Assembly (NCBI GenBank): GCA_900752435.1
Contig: CAADVD010000007.1
Coordinates: forward strand, 1 to 18,726
DNA length: 18,726 bases
Direction: 5' to 3'
DNA from: Oscillospiraceae bacterium
Lineage (GTDB): Bacteria; Bacillota; Clostridia; Oscillospirales; Ruminococcaceae
The first letter of the stretch is position 1; the number at the start of each line of letters is the position of its first letter. The notes below the pieces were generated by a model. That model had not been told where the DNA came from, did no database searches, and saw only the letters and a list, made by a program, of their open reading frames with translations. Made by a program: the position numbers and the translations under genes. Positions 6,514 through 13,812 of the stretch are shown here, one piece after another.

Positions 6514-8151
6514 TTAGCTTATGATCTCTAAAAGCTGTTTGATGTTTTTCTTGCCAAATAAAACCTTATCTCCGTTGATTACCATACAGGGAACACTCAT
6601 CACCTTGTATTGATCCTTTAAATCACCAAAATGGTTAATATCGTATACCTCTGCGCTTACCAATGGATTTTCAGACGCAATTCGCTGTGCCGCAGTCACA
6701 AGCTCGGGACACATCGTACAAGTAAGCGAAACCATAATCTGCATTCTAACAGGAACTTTGATTTGCTCAATTTCTTGTTTTATGCTGCCTTCAAGCGGCT
6801 GTCCGGGACCGGAGGCGTTATAAATGCCTAACACAAAGGAAGTGAATTCATGTCCGCCGGGAACGCCGTGAAAAGCAAGACCTGTTTCTGTTCCGTCTTC
6901 ATAGCAAATTTTCACACAAGGCTTTTCCAATTGCGGTATATCCTCTGCCATTTCCACCGTGAGCTTTTCAGTCAGCTTGGCAAGAGCCTGCATATATTCT
7001 TGAAGCTCCGATGAAACAGGACGTTTGTCAAGATACAGTTTCAAGCGCAAAGGCTTTTCCATTCTGTCAAATACCGTATGAAGCTGTGCAAGCATGTCAT
7101 CCGAAAACAAAGAATTTTTGTCTTTTTCACCGCTGTCTTTTGTTTGTCTCTCCGTTTCCAGTTGCTTTGCCGCTTTTGCTTTTGGCGTTATTCCTGTTTT
7201 GCTCTGCAGGGAAGATGCATAGCGTTCCAGCTCCGTTGCCGCAAGCGCGCCATCCCCAACGGCCGTTACAACTTGTCTTAAATTTTTGACGCAGACATCG
7301 CCTGCCGCATAAAGGCCGTCAACGCTGGTCTTTTGATTCCGGTCGGTGATCACATAGCCCTGCTCGTTCAACTGGGCAATCCCTTTTACAAGCTCTGTCG
7401 CAGGCTCATATCCGGCAAAGACGAATACGCCGAATGTAGCACCATCTTTGGCTTTGTATTCGACCGTATCTTTCGTCTTTGTGTTGTGATACCGAATGCT
7501 CTGAATCAATGAGCCTCCGGCAACCTCATCCACCTCAACATTGGTGATGACCGTTATGTTTTCATTTTCTTTTGCCTTGTCTGCAACAGACTTGGCGCAA
7601 GTAAAATCATCTTCGCGAATCAATACGGTAACGTGGCTTGCGTATTTGGTAAGAAACACGCTCTCCTCAGCGGCGGCAAAACCGCCTCCTATTACGAATA
7701 CTTCCTTGCCTGTAAAAAATTCTCCATCGCAGGTCGCGCAATAGGCAACACCGCGCCCTTTGAATTCCTCTTCCCCTTTGAACCCAATTGTTCTGGGATG
7801 AGCGCCGCTCGCCAAAAGCACGCCAAAACATTCAAGAACGCCGCGGCTTGTCATAACTCTTTTGATATCAGCCGAAAAGTCCAGGCGTTCTACCTCAGCA
7901 AGAATAAATTCCGCGCCGAAGCTTTCCGCTTGTTTTCGCATCGTTTCGGTTAAATCGGTTCCGCTTGTATGCCCTACACCGGGATAATTAACCACCTCGG
8001 AAGTAATTGTAATTTGACCGCCGAATTTTTCTTTCTCTACGACAACAACGCGATAGCACGCCCGCGCCAGATACAATGCGGCGGTAAGCCCCGCAGGGCC
8101 TCCGCCGATTATCACAACATCGTAGAGATTCTCTCTGCCCTGACTGTTCAT
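6514..8151 (-). CDS. TrxR-like flavoprotein fused to a C-terminal AhpF-type dithiol domain
   Basis: 545 residues that should pass electrons to the peroxiredoxin encoded 4 bp upstream. Residues 1-310 are a thioredoxin-reductase-type FAD enzyme: GGGPAG at 16-21, redox pair Cys138/Cys141 (CATC), a second nucleotide fold VIGGGFAAAEE, and the FAD motif GLYAAGDV. A charged linker follows at about 312-350. Residues 351-545 look like the tandem thioredoxin fold of AhpF, with Cys478/Cys481 (CTMC) and the cis-Pro loop SVPCMVING. AhpF itself has the opposite order. The NADPH-binding HRRxxxR motif of TrxR is absent (LIREDDF instead), so NADH or a reduced ferredoxin/flavin donor is likelier. The start at 8151 has only a weak ribosome site inside the prx gene, suggesting coupled translation. 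Confidence 0.9.
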   Translation of the reverse strand: MNSQGRENLYDVVIIGGGPAGLTAALYLARACYRVVVVEKEKFGGQITITSEVVNYPGVGHTSGTDLTETMRKQAESFGAEFILAEVERLDFSADIKRVMTSRGVLECFGVLLASGAHPRTIGFKGEEEFKGRGVAYCATCDGEFFTGKEVFVIGGGFAAAEESVFLTKYASHVTVLIREDDFTCAKSVADKAKENENITVITNVEVDEVAGGSLIQSIRYHNTKTKDTVEYKAKDGATFGVFVFAGYEPATELVKGIAQLNEQGYVITDRNQKTSVDGLYAAGDVCVKNLRQVVTAVGDGALAATELERYASSLQSKTGITPKAKAAKQLETERQTKDSGEKDKNSLFSDDMLAQLHTVFDRMEKPLRLKLYLDKRPVSSELQEYMQALAKLTEKLTVEMAEDIPQLEKPCVKICYEDGTETGLAFHGVPGGHEFTSFVLGIYNASGPGQPLEGSIKQEIEQIKVPVRMQIMVSLTCTMCPELVTAAQRIASENPLVSAEVYDINHFGDLKDQYKVMSVPCMVINGDKVLFGKKNIKQLLEIIS

Positions 8152-8155
8152 AGGC

Positions 8156-8719
8156 TTACAAACGGCCTACGAGATCCAGGCTCGGCTTTAACGTTTCAGC
8201 GCCGGGCTGCCACTTTGCAGGACAAACCTCATCGCCATGTTCGTGTACAAACTGGCTTGCCTGCAATCTGCGGAACAATTCGTCCGCATTGCGCCCTACG
8301 TTGCCTGCAATGACTTCATAGGCTACTATTTTGCCTTCCGGATTCACGATGAAGCTGCCGCGTTCGGCAAGGCCGTCCGCTTCAATATAAACCTCAAAAT
8401 CCTTGGCCAACACATGGGTCGGGTCTGCAAGCATTGGGTACTGAATTTTCTGAATGCGTTCCGAAGTATCGTGCCAAGCTTTATGAACAAAATGTGTATC
8501 GCAGGATACCGAGTAAATTTCACAGCCGGCGCTCTTAAATTCTTCATACTGATTCGCTAAATCTTCCAGCTCTGTCGGACAGATAAAGGTAAAATCAGCA
8601 GGGTAAAAGAAAAACACGCTCCACTTACCCAAAACGTCCGCTTTTGTTACGGTTTTAAACTCACCGTTTTGAAATGACTGTACGGAAAAATCGCTTATTT
8701 CCTTATTGATTAATGACAT
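8156..8719 (-). CDS. ahpC: AhpC-type 2-Cys peroxiredoxin
   Basis: 187 residues, a typical AhpC that reduces H2O2 and organic hydroperoxides. The peroxidatic cysteine is Cys47 in FTFICPTE and the resolving cysteine is Cys166 in EVCPAKW. The N-terminus SLINKEISDF is characteristic of AhpC. The ATG at 8719 follows GGGAGG by nine bases; a TTG nine bases earlier is in frame but too close to that site. The gene sits 54 bp behind eno and 4 bp before the flavoprotein that very probably re-reduces it, making an AhpC/AhpF-like pair inside an eno-ldh transcription unit. Confidence 0.94.
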   Translation of the reverse strand: MSLINKEISDFSVQSFQNGEFKTVTKADVLGKWSVFFFYPADFTFICPTELEDLANQYEEFKSAGCEIYSVSCDTHFVHKAWHDTSERIQKIQYPMLADPTHVLAKDFEVYIEADGLAERGSFIVNPEGKIVAYEVIAGNVGRNADELFRRLQASQFVHEHGDEVCPAKWQPGAETLKPSLDLVGRL

Positions 8720-8773
8720 CACAATCAACCTCCCTTAATCCAAATTTATTTTATGCAGAATACTTTTATTTAC

Positions 8774-10069
8774 TCATTTTTTTACGTTAAAAGCGCTCAT
8801 TCCGGGATATACCGCACTGTCTCCGAGTTCCTCCTCTATGCGCAGCAGCTGATTGTATTTTGCAACGCGCTCCGAACGGCTGGGTGCGCCCGTTTTAATC
8901 TGACAAGTATTCAACGCTACGGCCAAATCAGCAATGGTTGTATCGGCGGTTTCACCCGAACGGTGAGAGGAAATTGCCGTGTAGCCTGCCTTGTGCGCCA
9001 TCTTAATCGCTTCCAGAGTTTCGGAAACAGAGCCGATCTGATTCAGCTTAATCAAAATTGAGTTGCCGCAGCCCAGTTCAATTCCTTTTTTCAGTCGCTC
9101 TGTATTTGTCACAAAGAGGTCGTCGCCGACAAGCTGTACTTTATCGCCAAGAACCTTGGTGAGCTTTTCCCAGCCTTCCCAGTCTTCCTCATCGAGCGCA
9201 TCCTCAATTGAAACAATCGGGTATTTTTCAACGAGATTTTTCCAGTGTTCAATGAGTTGTTCCGAAGTGAACTTTGTTCCCGCCTTAGGCAAAACATATT
9301 CGCCTTTGTTTTCACCTTTCCATTCGCTGGAAGCGGCATCCATCGCAATCATGAAATCCTTGCCCGGCTCATAGCCTGCATTTTTTACGGCTTCCAGAAT
9401 ATATTGGATCGCCTCTTCGTCACTGGCAAGATCGGGAGCAAAACCGCCCTCATCGCCAACCGATGTTGCGAGTCCCTTTGATTTCAGCAGTGCTGCAAGC
9501 GCGTGGAATACTTCCGCACACCAGCGAAGAGCCTCTTTAAAGCTCGGTGCACCAACAGGCATAATCATAAACTCCTGAACATCAACCGTATTCGCCGCAT
9601 GAGCGCCGCCGTTTAAAATATTCATCATCGGAACCGGAAGACGGTTGCCGGAAATACCGCCTAAGAACTTGTACAGCGGAATGCCAAGAGCGGCAGCAGC
9701 AGCTCTTGCAGATGCAATTGAAACCGCAAGAATAGCATTGGCGCCAAGATTGGACTTATCTTTTGTGCCGTCAGCCTTGATCATTGCGCTGTCAATGGCA
9801 TAAATATCGGATGCATCCATACCCGAAATGGTATCGTTGATTACCGTGTTGATATTTTCAACTGCTTTGGTAACACCTTTACCGAGATATCTGGATTTGT
9901 CGCCGTCTCTCAATTCCAGCGCTTCAAATTCACCTGTGGAAGCACCGCTTGGAGCAGTTCCTCTTGCAACAGTACCATCCACAAGCGTTACCTCTGCTTC
10001 AACGGTAGGATTTCCTCTTGAATCAAGGATTTCGCGGCCAACAACTTTTTCAATCTGTAAATAATCCAT
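8774..10069 (-). CDS. eno: Enolase (phosphopyruvate hydratase)
   Basis: A 431-residue, full-length enolase converting 2-phosphoglycerate to phosphoenolpyruvate. The N-terminal REILDSRGNPTVEAEV is diagnostic. Catalytic-site features are VGDEGGFAP (general acid Glu), SIEDALDEEDW and GDDLFVTN (Mg2+ ligands), LIKLNQIGSVSETLEA with the catalytic Lys, and SHRSGETADTTIADLAVA. The start at 10069 has AAGGAG seven bases upstream. It is the first gene of a run continuing into ahpC, the reductase and ldh, behind the promoter at 10256-10284 with a leader of about 180 bases. Confidence 0.97.
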   Translation of the reverse strand: MDYLQIEKVVGREILDSRGNPTVEAEVTLVDGTVARGTAPSGASTGEFEALELRDGDKSRYLGKGVTKAVENINTVINDTISGMDASDIYAIDSAMIKADGTKDKSNLGANAILAVSIASARAAAAALGIPLYKFLGGISGNRLPVPMMNILNGGAHAANTVDVQEFMIMPVGAPSFKEALRWCAEVFHALAALLKSKGLATSVGDEGGFAPDLASDEEAIQYILEAVKNAGYEPGKDFMIAMDAASSEWKGENKGEYVLPKAGTKFTSEQLIEHWKNLVEKYPIVSIEDALDEEDWEGWEKLTKVLGDKVQLVGDDLFVTNTERLKKGIELGCGNSILIKLNQIGSVSETLEAIKMAHKAGYTAISSHRSGETADTTIADLAVALNTCQIKTGAPSRSERVAKYNQLLRIEEELGDSAVYPGMSAFNVKK

Positions 10070-10135
10070 ACTATTACTCCTTTTTGTTTTTTAACGAAGT
10101 TTTCTTTGTTGATTAGTCGAGGCTAACTTACAGAC

Positions 10136-10181
10136 AGGCAAGCGTGTCTCTTAGCTTGGAATCTTCTGATTCCCATTGCCT
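10136..10181 (-). other. Predicted structured leader in the eno 5' UTR
   Basis: In the eno leader a compact three-way junction can form. An outer helix AGGC/GCCT (10178-10181 with 10136-10139) encloses hairpin GGAATC-agaa-GATTCC (10158-10173) and hairpin AAGC/GCTT (10140-10157, 10-base loop). It matches no riboswitch class I recognise. With 4- to 6-bp helices it could be chance, and its function is unknown. Confidence 0.3.
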
Positions 10182-10227
10182 TATAATCCGCTTATTTCAA
10201 TCGAATAGCCTGTCAAGAAAGTATTCT

Positions 10228-10251
10228 CTAGGTTAGTTGTAACTAACCTAG
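10228..10251. promoter_or_regulatory. 24-bp palindromic operator or 5' stem at the eno start site
   Basis: Perfect 11-bp arms CTAGGTTAGTT and AACTAACCTAG around a 2-bp centre. It begins 5 bp downstream of the eno -10, so it covers the predicted start near 10249. It may be a repressor operator or, as RNA, a 10-bp stem with a UACA loop at the mRNA 5' end. The regulator is unknown; the site does not match Rex, PerR or Fur consensus sequences. Confidence 0.7.
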
Positions 10252-10255
10252 ATTT

Positions 10256-10284
10256 ATATTACCATAGATTCAAACAAAATGCAA
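10256..10284 (-). promoter_or_regulatory. Promoter of the eno operon
   Basis: On the minus strand, -35 TTGCAT (10279-10284), a 17-bp spacer and -10 TAATAT (10256-10261). The start is predicted near 10249. The gap 10070-10452 contains no convincing gene: it holds this promoter, the palindrome, the leader and the terminator of the upstream PLP gene. Confidence 0.7.
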
Positions 10285-10324
10285 CATCTCGAAAATATTT
10301 TCTTCGTGAATATTGTATGTATAC

Positions 10325-10370
10325 ATAGTAAAAAGCCCACGAACTGAACATTCACGGGCTTTCGCGATGG
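10325..10370. repeat. 46-bp direct repeat, copy 1 (terminator element)
   Basis: Matches 13881-13926 at 42 of 46 positions. In copy 2 the repeat ends exactly on the CCA end of tRNA-fMet (TGG on the plus strand at 13924-13926). Copy 1 also ends in ATGG, but no tRNA follows it. It may be a dispersed terminator, the trace of a lost tRNA gene, or an old attachment site. Confidence 0.75.
10330..10362 (-). terminator. Terminator downstream of the PLP enzyme gene
   Basis: On the minus strand a 12-bp stem (two G-U pairs), AAAGCCCGTGAA with TTCGTGGGCTTT and a 7-base loop, then a T-run. It lies 90 bases past the PLP gene stop. Its sequence is nearly identical to the terminator behind tRNA-fMet at 13886-13918. 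Confidence 0.8.
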
Positions 10371-10452
10371 AGAAGAACTATAATTTTGATATAATTATCG
10401 CTTTAATCATTGCATCCGGAAAGCTGATTCAGTATAACGCCGCCATTGTTCA

Positions 10453-11646
10453 TCATAACAAATTCTCCTTTTCAAACGCCTGATTTAAATCAGCAATAAT
10501 ATCTTCCGCATCTTCAATACCAACACTGAAACGTAAAAAGCCGTTATGAAACTCTTCCGGATACAGATACTGCCTCTCGTCGTTTTCGCCAAGAAATACA
10601 ATCAAACTTTCATCATGTCCAAGAGATACGGCGGAAGTAATTACGTTCAAATGGCTGACAAAGCGGTTGTAGGTATCGTGGTCTGCATGAAGCCCAAACG
10701 ACAGTACGCCGCCAAAGCCCGGATTCATCTGCGATTTTGCAAGATCATGCCCTTTATGACTTTTCAGCCCCGGATAGGAAACAAAGCTGACGCCCTTAAC
10801 CGTTTCCAGATACTCCGCCACCTTCATTGCATTCTCGTTATGCTGTTTCATGCGGAGCGGAAGCGTAACCGAACCGCGCATAATCAGCCATGCGTTAAAC
10901 GGGCTGATCGTACCGCCAAGATTAATCTGAGACTGCGCACGGATGATGTCCAGATGTTCCTTTTTACCGATAATCGCGCCGCCCATAGCGTCGCCATGAC
11001 CGTTGATGTATTTTGTCAGACTTTCCACCGTAAAATCTGCTCCCAACTCAATGGGGCGCTGATTGTACGGTGAAGCAAAGGTATTGTCAACCGATAGAAG
11101 CGCACCGTTCTTATGGGTGATTTCTGCAATCGCACGAATATCTGAAATAGTCAAAGTCGGATTTCCAGGTGTTTCAATATGAATCAGCTTTGTGTTCGGC
11201 CGGATTGCTTTTTTCACAGCTTCCAAATCAGAAGTATCCACAATTGTGGTTTCCACATGAAATTTGTGATTCAGCAATTCGTTCAGCAAACGATACACTG
11301 CAATATAGGTCACACTGGAAAAAATCACATGGTCGCCGCTTTCCAGCAATGCAAAGAACAGCCCTGACAGCGCTGCGACACCGCTTGCAAGCACCACACA
11401 GTCTTCACCGCCCTCCAGTGAAGCCAACCGTTCCTGCAAATATTGCTGATTCGAACCACCGTTTCTGGTGTACAAATTTTTCCCGGCACTGCTCCAGTTT
11501 AGTTCGCTCGGATCATACGGCAGTTCATAACTGTTCGCCATTGTAATGGGACGCTTAATTGCTCCTGTTTCTCCGTCTACACCATTTCCCACATGAACAG
11601 CTCTTGTCTGAAAGCCGTATTCATCATCGTAAATTCTCTTGCCCAT
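10453..11646 (-). CDS. Cys/Met metabolism PLP-dependent enzyme (trans-sulfuration family)
   Basis: 397 residues of fold-type I in the cystathionine/methionine gamma-lyase family. Visible: Tyr59 and Arg61 (YTR) for the PLP phosphate, LASGVAALSGLFFALL at 86-101, Asp187 in SVDNTF for the pyridine nitrogen, and the Schiff-base Lys212 in SLTKYINGHGDAMGG. The C-terminal RFSVGIEDAEDIIADL is standard. The usual NPT after YxR is replaced by NGGSN, and the substrate-binding tyrosine region (SSVTYIAVYRL) differs from classical methionine gamma-lyase, so the choice among cystathionine lyase, methionine lyase or a sulfhydrylase is open. The start at 11646 has AAGGAGG upstream. It diverges from a rhodanese-TtcA gene, suggesting a link to sulfur supply. 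Confidence 0.85.
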   Translation of the reverse strand: MGKRIYDDEYGFQTRAVHVGNGVDGETGAIKRPITMANSYELPYDPSELNWSSAGKNLYTRNGGSNQQYLQERLASLEGGEDCVVLASGVAALSGLFFALLESGDHVIFSSVTYIAVYRLLNELLNHKFHVETTIVDTSDLEAVKKAIRPNTKLIHIETPGNPTLTISDIRAIAEITHKNGALLSVDNTFASPYNQRPIELGADFTVESLTKYINGHGDAMGGAIIGKKEHLDIIRAQSQINLGGTISPFNAWLIMRGSVTLPLRMKQHNENAMKVAEYLETVKGVSFVSYPGLKSHKGHDLAKSQMNPGFGGVLSFGLHADHDTYNRFVSHLNVITSAVSLGHDESLIVFLGENDERQYLYPEEFHNGFLRFSVGIEDAEDIIADLNQAFEKENLL

Positions 11647-11689
11647 AGAAAGTCCTCCTTTAAACTTATAATTCCTATATGTTTACCAT

Positions 11690-11718
11690 AGTATATCAAA
11701 AGAAATCGCCAATGTCAA
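11690..11718 (-). promoter_or_regulatory. Promoter of the PLP enzyme gene
   Basis: Near-consensus minus-strand promoter: -35 TTGACA (11713-11718), 17-bp spacer and -10 TATACT (11690-11695) with an extended TG. The start near 11683 gives a leader of about 37 bases with AAGGAGG, too short for a riboswitch. Confidence 0.85.
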
Positions 11719-11750
11719 CGGAAACAGCGAAATATATTTTAGTATTCATA

Positions 11751-11779
11751 TAGACAAGATAGGTATTGCGTGGTACAAT
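11751..11779 (+). promoter_or_regulatory. Promoter of the rhodanese-TtcA gene
   Basis: Plus-strand -35 TAGACA (11751-11756), 17-bp spacer and -10 TACAAT (11774-11779). The start near 11786 is 27 bases before the ATG. It is back to back with the PLP gene promoter, about 32 bp apart, so one bound regulator could affect both. Confidence 0.7.
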
Positions 11780-11812
11780 ATCATTACTGAAATAAGAAGA
11801 GGAGTTGTGAGG

Positions 11813-12940
11813 ATGAATCACGAAATAACGGTTGACGAACTGAAAGCGCTGCCTGTAAACAGCTACATGCTAATTGATATGCGAGATGAATACACATTCG
11901 ACTACGGACACATTGACGGCGCCGTAAACATACCGCAGAAAAATCTAGAGCAAAATCCTGCCAATCTTCCTAAGGACAAAAGACTGATTATTTGCTGCAA
12001 AAGTGGATTGATTAGCCTTGAAACAACCGAAATGCTCTGTGAAAGAGGGTTTGACGCCTATAATCTTACAGGCGGCTACTGTGAGTGGCTGCGCATAGAA
12101 CTAGAAAATCGTCACATCACCGAAGAAGTTGAAAAGAGCATTCGGAAAAAATTCCATAAGACTTTGTGGAGTAAATTTGCAAAAGCAATTACAGTCTATC
12201 AGCTTGTCCAACCCGGCGATAAAATTGCCGTCTGCATTTCAGGCGGAAAGGATTCGATGCTCATGGCAAAGCTGTTTCAGGAATTGAAAATGCACAACAA
12301 GTTCCCCTTTGAGCTTGTTTTTCTGGTAATGGATCCCGGATACAGTCCCGAAAACCGCACTATTATTGAAAAAAATGCAGAAGCGCTGTCCATTCCCATC
12401 ACAGTATTCGAGTCGGATATTTTTGAATCGGTATACCACATTGAGAAATCTCCATGCTATATTTGTGCAAGAATGAGAAGAGGGCATCTGTACAGCAAAG
12501 CAAAGGCGCTGGGATGCAACAAAATTGCACTCGGTCATCATTTTGACGATGTCATTGAAACCATTCTAATGGGAATGCTTTACGGCGGTCAGATACAGAC
12601 CATGATGCCCAAGCTTCACAGCACAAATTTTGAAGGAATGGAGCTGATACGCCCCATGTATCTGATTCGTGAGGACGATATCAAGCATTGGCGGGACTAT
12701 AACGACCTGCATTTTATTCAGTGTGCGTGCAAATTTACGGATACCTGTACAACCTGTACGCCAACCAACACCGGGTCAAAGCGTCAGGAAATCAAGCGAC
12801 TGATTGCAGAAATGAAAAAGAGCAATCCACAGGTGGAAAAGAATATTTTCCGCAGTGTTGAAAATGTAAATCTTAATACCATTATTGCTTATAAGAATGA
12901 GGACGGCGTACACAGCTTTCTGGATGATTATGATGAATGA
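11813..12940 (+). CDS. Rhodanese-TtcA fusion, probable tRNA 2-thiocytidine synthase
   Basis: 375 residues in two parts. Residues 1-97 are a rhodanese domain with the active-site Cys62 in CKSGLIS, which carries a persulfide. Residues about 105-375 resemble TtcA, which thiolates C32 of some tRNAs using ATP and a 4Fe-4S cluster: PP-loop SGGKDS at 143-148, Cys215/Cys218 (PCYIC), GHHFDDVIET at 241-250, and a late cysteine patch at 304-316. The late motif is Cys-x-Cys (QCACK) rather than the CxxC seen in E. coli TtcA, so the third cluster ligand is uncertain. The fusion would deliver sulfur within one chain. The ATG at 11813 has GAGGAG eight bases upstream; the in-frame GTG at 11807 is too near that site. 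It is one of only two plus-strand genes. Confidence 0.87.
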   Translation: MNHEITVDELKALPVNSYMLIDMRDEYTFDYGHIDGAVNIPQKNLEQNPANLPKDKRLIICCKSGLISLETTEMLCERGFDAYNLTGGYCEWLRIELENRHITEEVEKSIRKKFHKTLWSKFAKAITVYQLVQPGDKIAVCISGGKDSMLMAKLFQELKMHNKFPFELVFLVMDPGYSPENRTIIEKNAEALSIPITVFESDIFESVYHIEKSPCYICARMRRGHLYSKAKALGCNKIALGHHFDDVIETILMGMLYGGQIQTMMPKLHSTNFEGMELIRPMYLIREDDIKHWRDYNDLHFIQCACKFTDTCTTCTPTNTGSKRQEIKRLIAEMKKSNPQVEKNIFRSVENVNLNTIIAYKNEDGVHSFLDDYDE

Positions 12941-12968
12941 CGGGAACAAGCCGGTAATAGCTATTTAC

Positions 12969-12989
12969 AAAAAACGCCCTCGTTTTTTT
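12969..12989. terminator. Bidirectional terminator between convergent genes
   Basis: Short hairpin A6-CG, loop CCCT, CG-T7. It lies 28 bases past the TtcA-like stop and 2 bases past the fic stop (read on the minus strand), and ends in a T-run on either strand. The stem is AT-rich and so weak, but the position is right for both genes. Confidence 0.6.
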
Positions 12990-12991
12990 CT

Positions 12992-13729
12992 TTATGCCTC
13001 TAAAATTTGAATATACTCCTCCAATTCCTCTATTTCATACGCTGTAAGCATCTCTGCCAATACCTCTATGGAATGGCCGTTGCCATAATAGGCATCGAAG
13101 CAATCATAATATTTACGCCGGTCAGCAAACTTGATGTGCACCGGCAACAAGCCGGCTTTGATAAGTTCCAGATTGAGAATGAGCCGTCCAGTTCTTCCGT
13201 TTCCGTCAATGAACGGATGAATCCCCTCAAAACGCAAATGAAATTCCGCAATGGCTTCTATGATATGCCTGCCCTGCTTTATTTCCTCATAGTCCGCAAG
13301 AAGCTGTTCCATCTGCACTGGTACCAAATAAGGCTGTGGCGGCGTGTGCTGTGCTCCCAAAATCTGAACCGGTATACGGCGATAAATCCCCCGATTTGAC
13401 GCATCGTTCATCAGTATAAGAGAGTGAATGTCTTTTATGACCCGCTCAGTAAGTGGCGTTTTGGCGTCAGCCAACGCAATCACATATTCAAAAGCATCTT
13501 TGTGGCCGATGGCTTCCAAATGTTCCCTAACAGGCTTTTCTGCAATCGTGATTCCCTCCTGCAAAATCAGGGCGGTTTCCCGTAGCGTGAGCGTGTTGCC
13601 CTCAATTGCATTAGAATGGTAGGTATTTTCTATCATGAATTCATCTCGAAGCCGTTTCAATTCCGCTTCGTTGAGGGGGCGCATGGCAGATAGCTTTGCT
13701 CGTAATGTATCTATTTTCGTAAAGTTCAT
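12992..13729 (-). CDS. Fic family protein (class II AMPylator-like)
   Basis: 245 residues. The Fic core HPFIDGNGRTGR at 171-182 is complete, with catalytic His171, Asp/Gly-Asn for phosphate and Mg2+, and the last Arg for ATP. Fic enzymes usually transfer AMP to Ser/Thr/Tyr of a target. The N-terminal inhibitory motif S-x-x-x-E-G is present as S39-NAI-E43-G44, which places it in class II (self-inhibited; no separate antitoxin needed). No C-terminal HTH is evident. The ATG at 13729 is preferred: the promoter's -10 lies at 13757-13762, inside a longer in-frame reading from 13777, so that upstream ATG cannot be in the mRNA. It is monocistronic and beside tRNA-fMet. The target is unknown. Confidence 0.9.
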   Translation of the reverse strand: MNFTKIDTLRAKLSAMRPLNEAELKRLRDEFMIENTYHSNAIEGNTLTLRETALILQEGITIAEKPVREHLEAIGHKDAFEYVIALADAKTPLTERVIKDIHSLILMNDASNRGIYRRIPVQILGAQHTPPQPYLVPVQMEQLLADYEEIKQGRHIIEAIAEFHLRFEGIHPFIDGNGRTGRLILNLELIKAGLLPVHIKFADRRKYYDCFDAYYGNGHSIEVLAEMLTAYEIEELEEYIQILEA

Positions 13730-13756
13730 ATAACCATCCCTTTCCGTATGCTCCAT

Positions 13757-13788
13757 ATTATAGGAACTTGTAAGCATAAATTACAAGT
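13757..13788 (-). promoter_or_regulatory. fic promoter with palindromic operator
   Basis: Minus-strand -35 TTGTAA (13781-13786), 18-bp spacer, consensus -10 TATAAT (13757-13762). A perfect inverted repeat, ACTTGTAA and TTACAAGT separated by 7 bp (13766-13788), covers the -35 and spacer. This is the usual position for a repressor site. No regulator for it is evident nearby. Confidence 0.65.
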
Positions 13789-13812
13789 TGCATTCCAGAT
13801 TCCTGCCATACC

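Noticed and set aside
11647..11689. An S-box, T-box or other riboswitch before the PLP sulfur enzyme.
   Set aside because: The predicted leader is only about 37 bases and contains no paired terminator/antiterminator arms.
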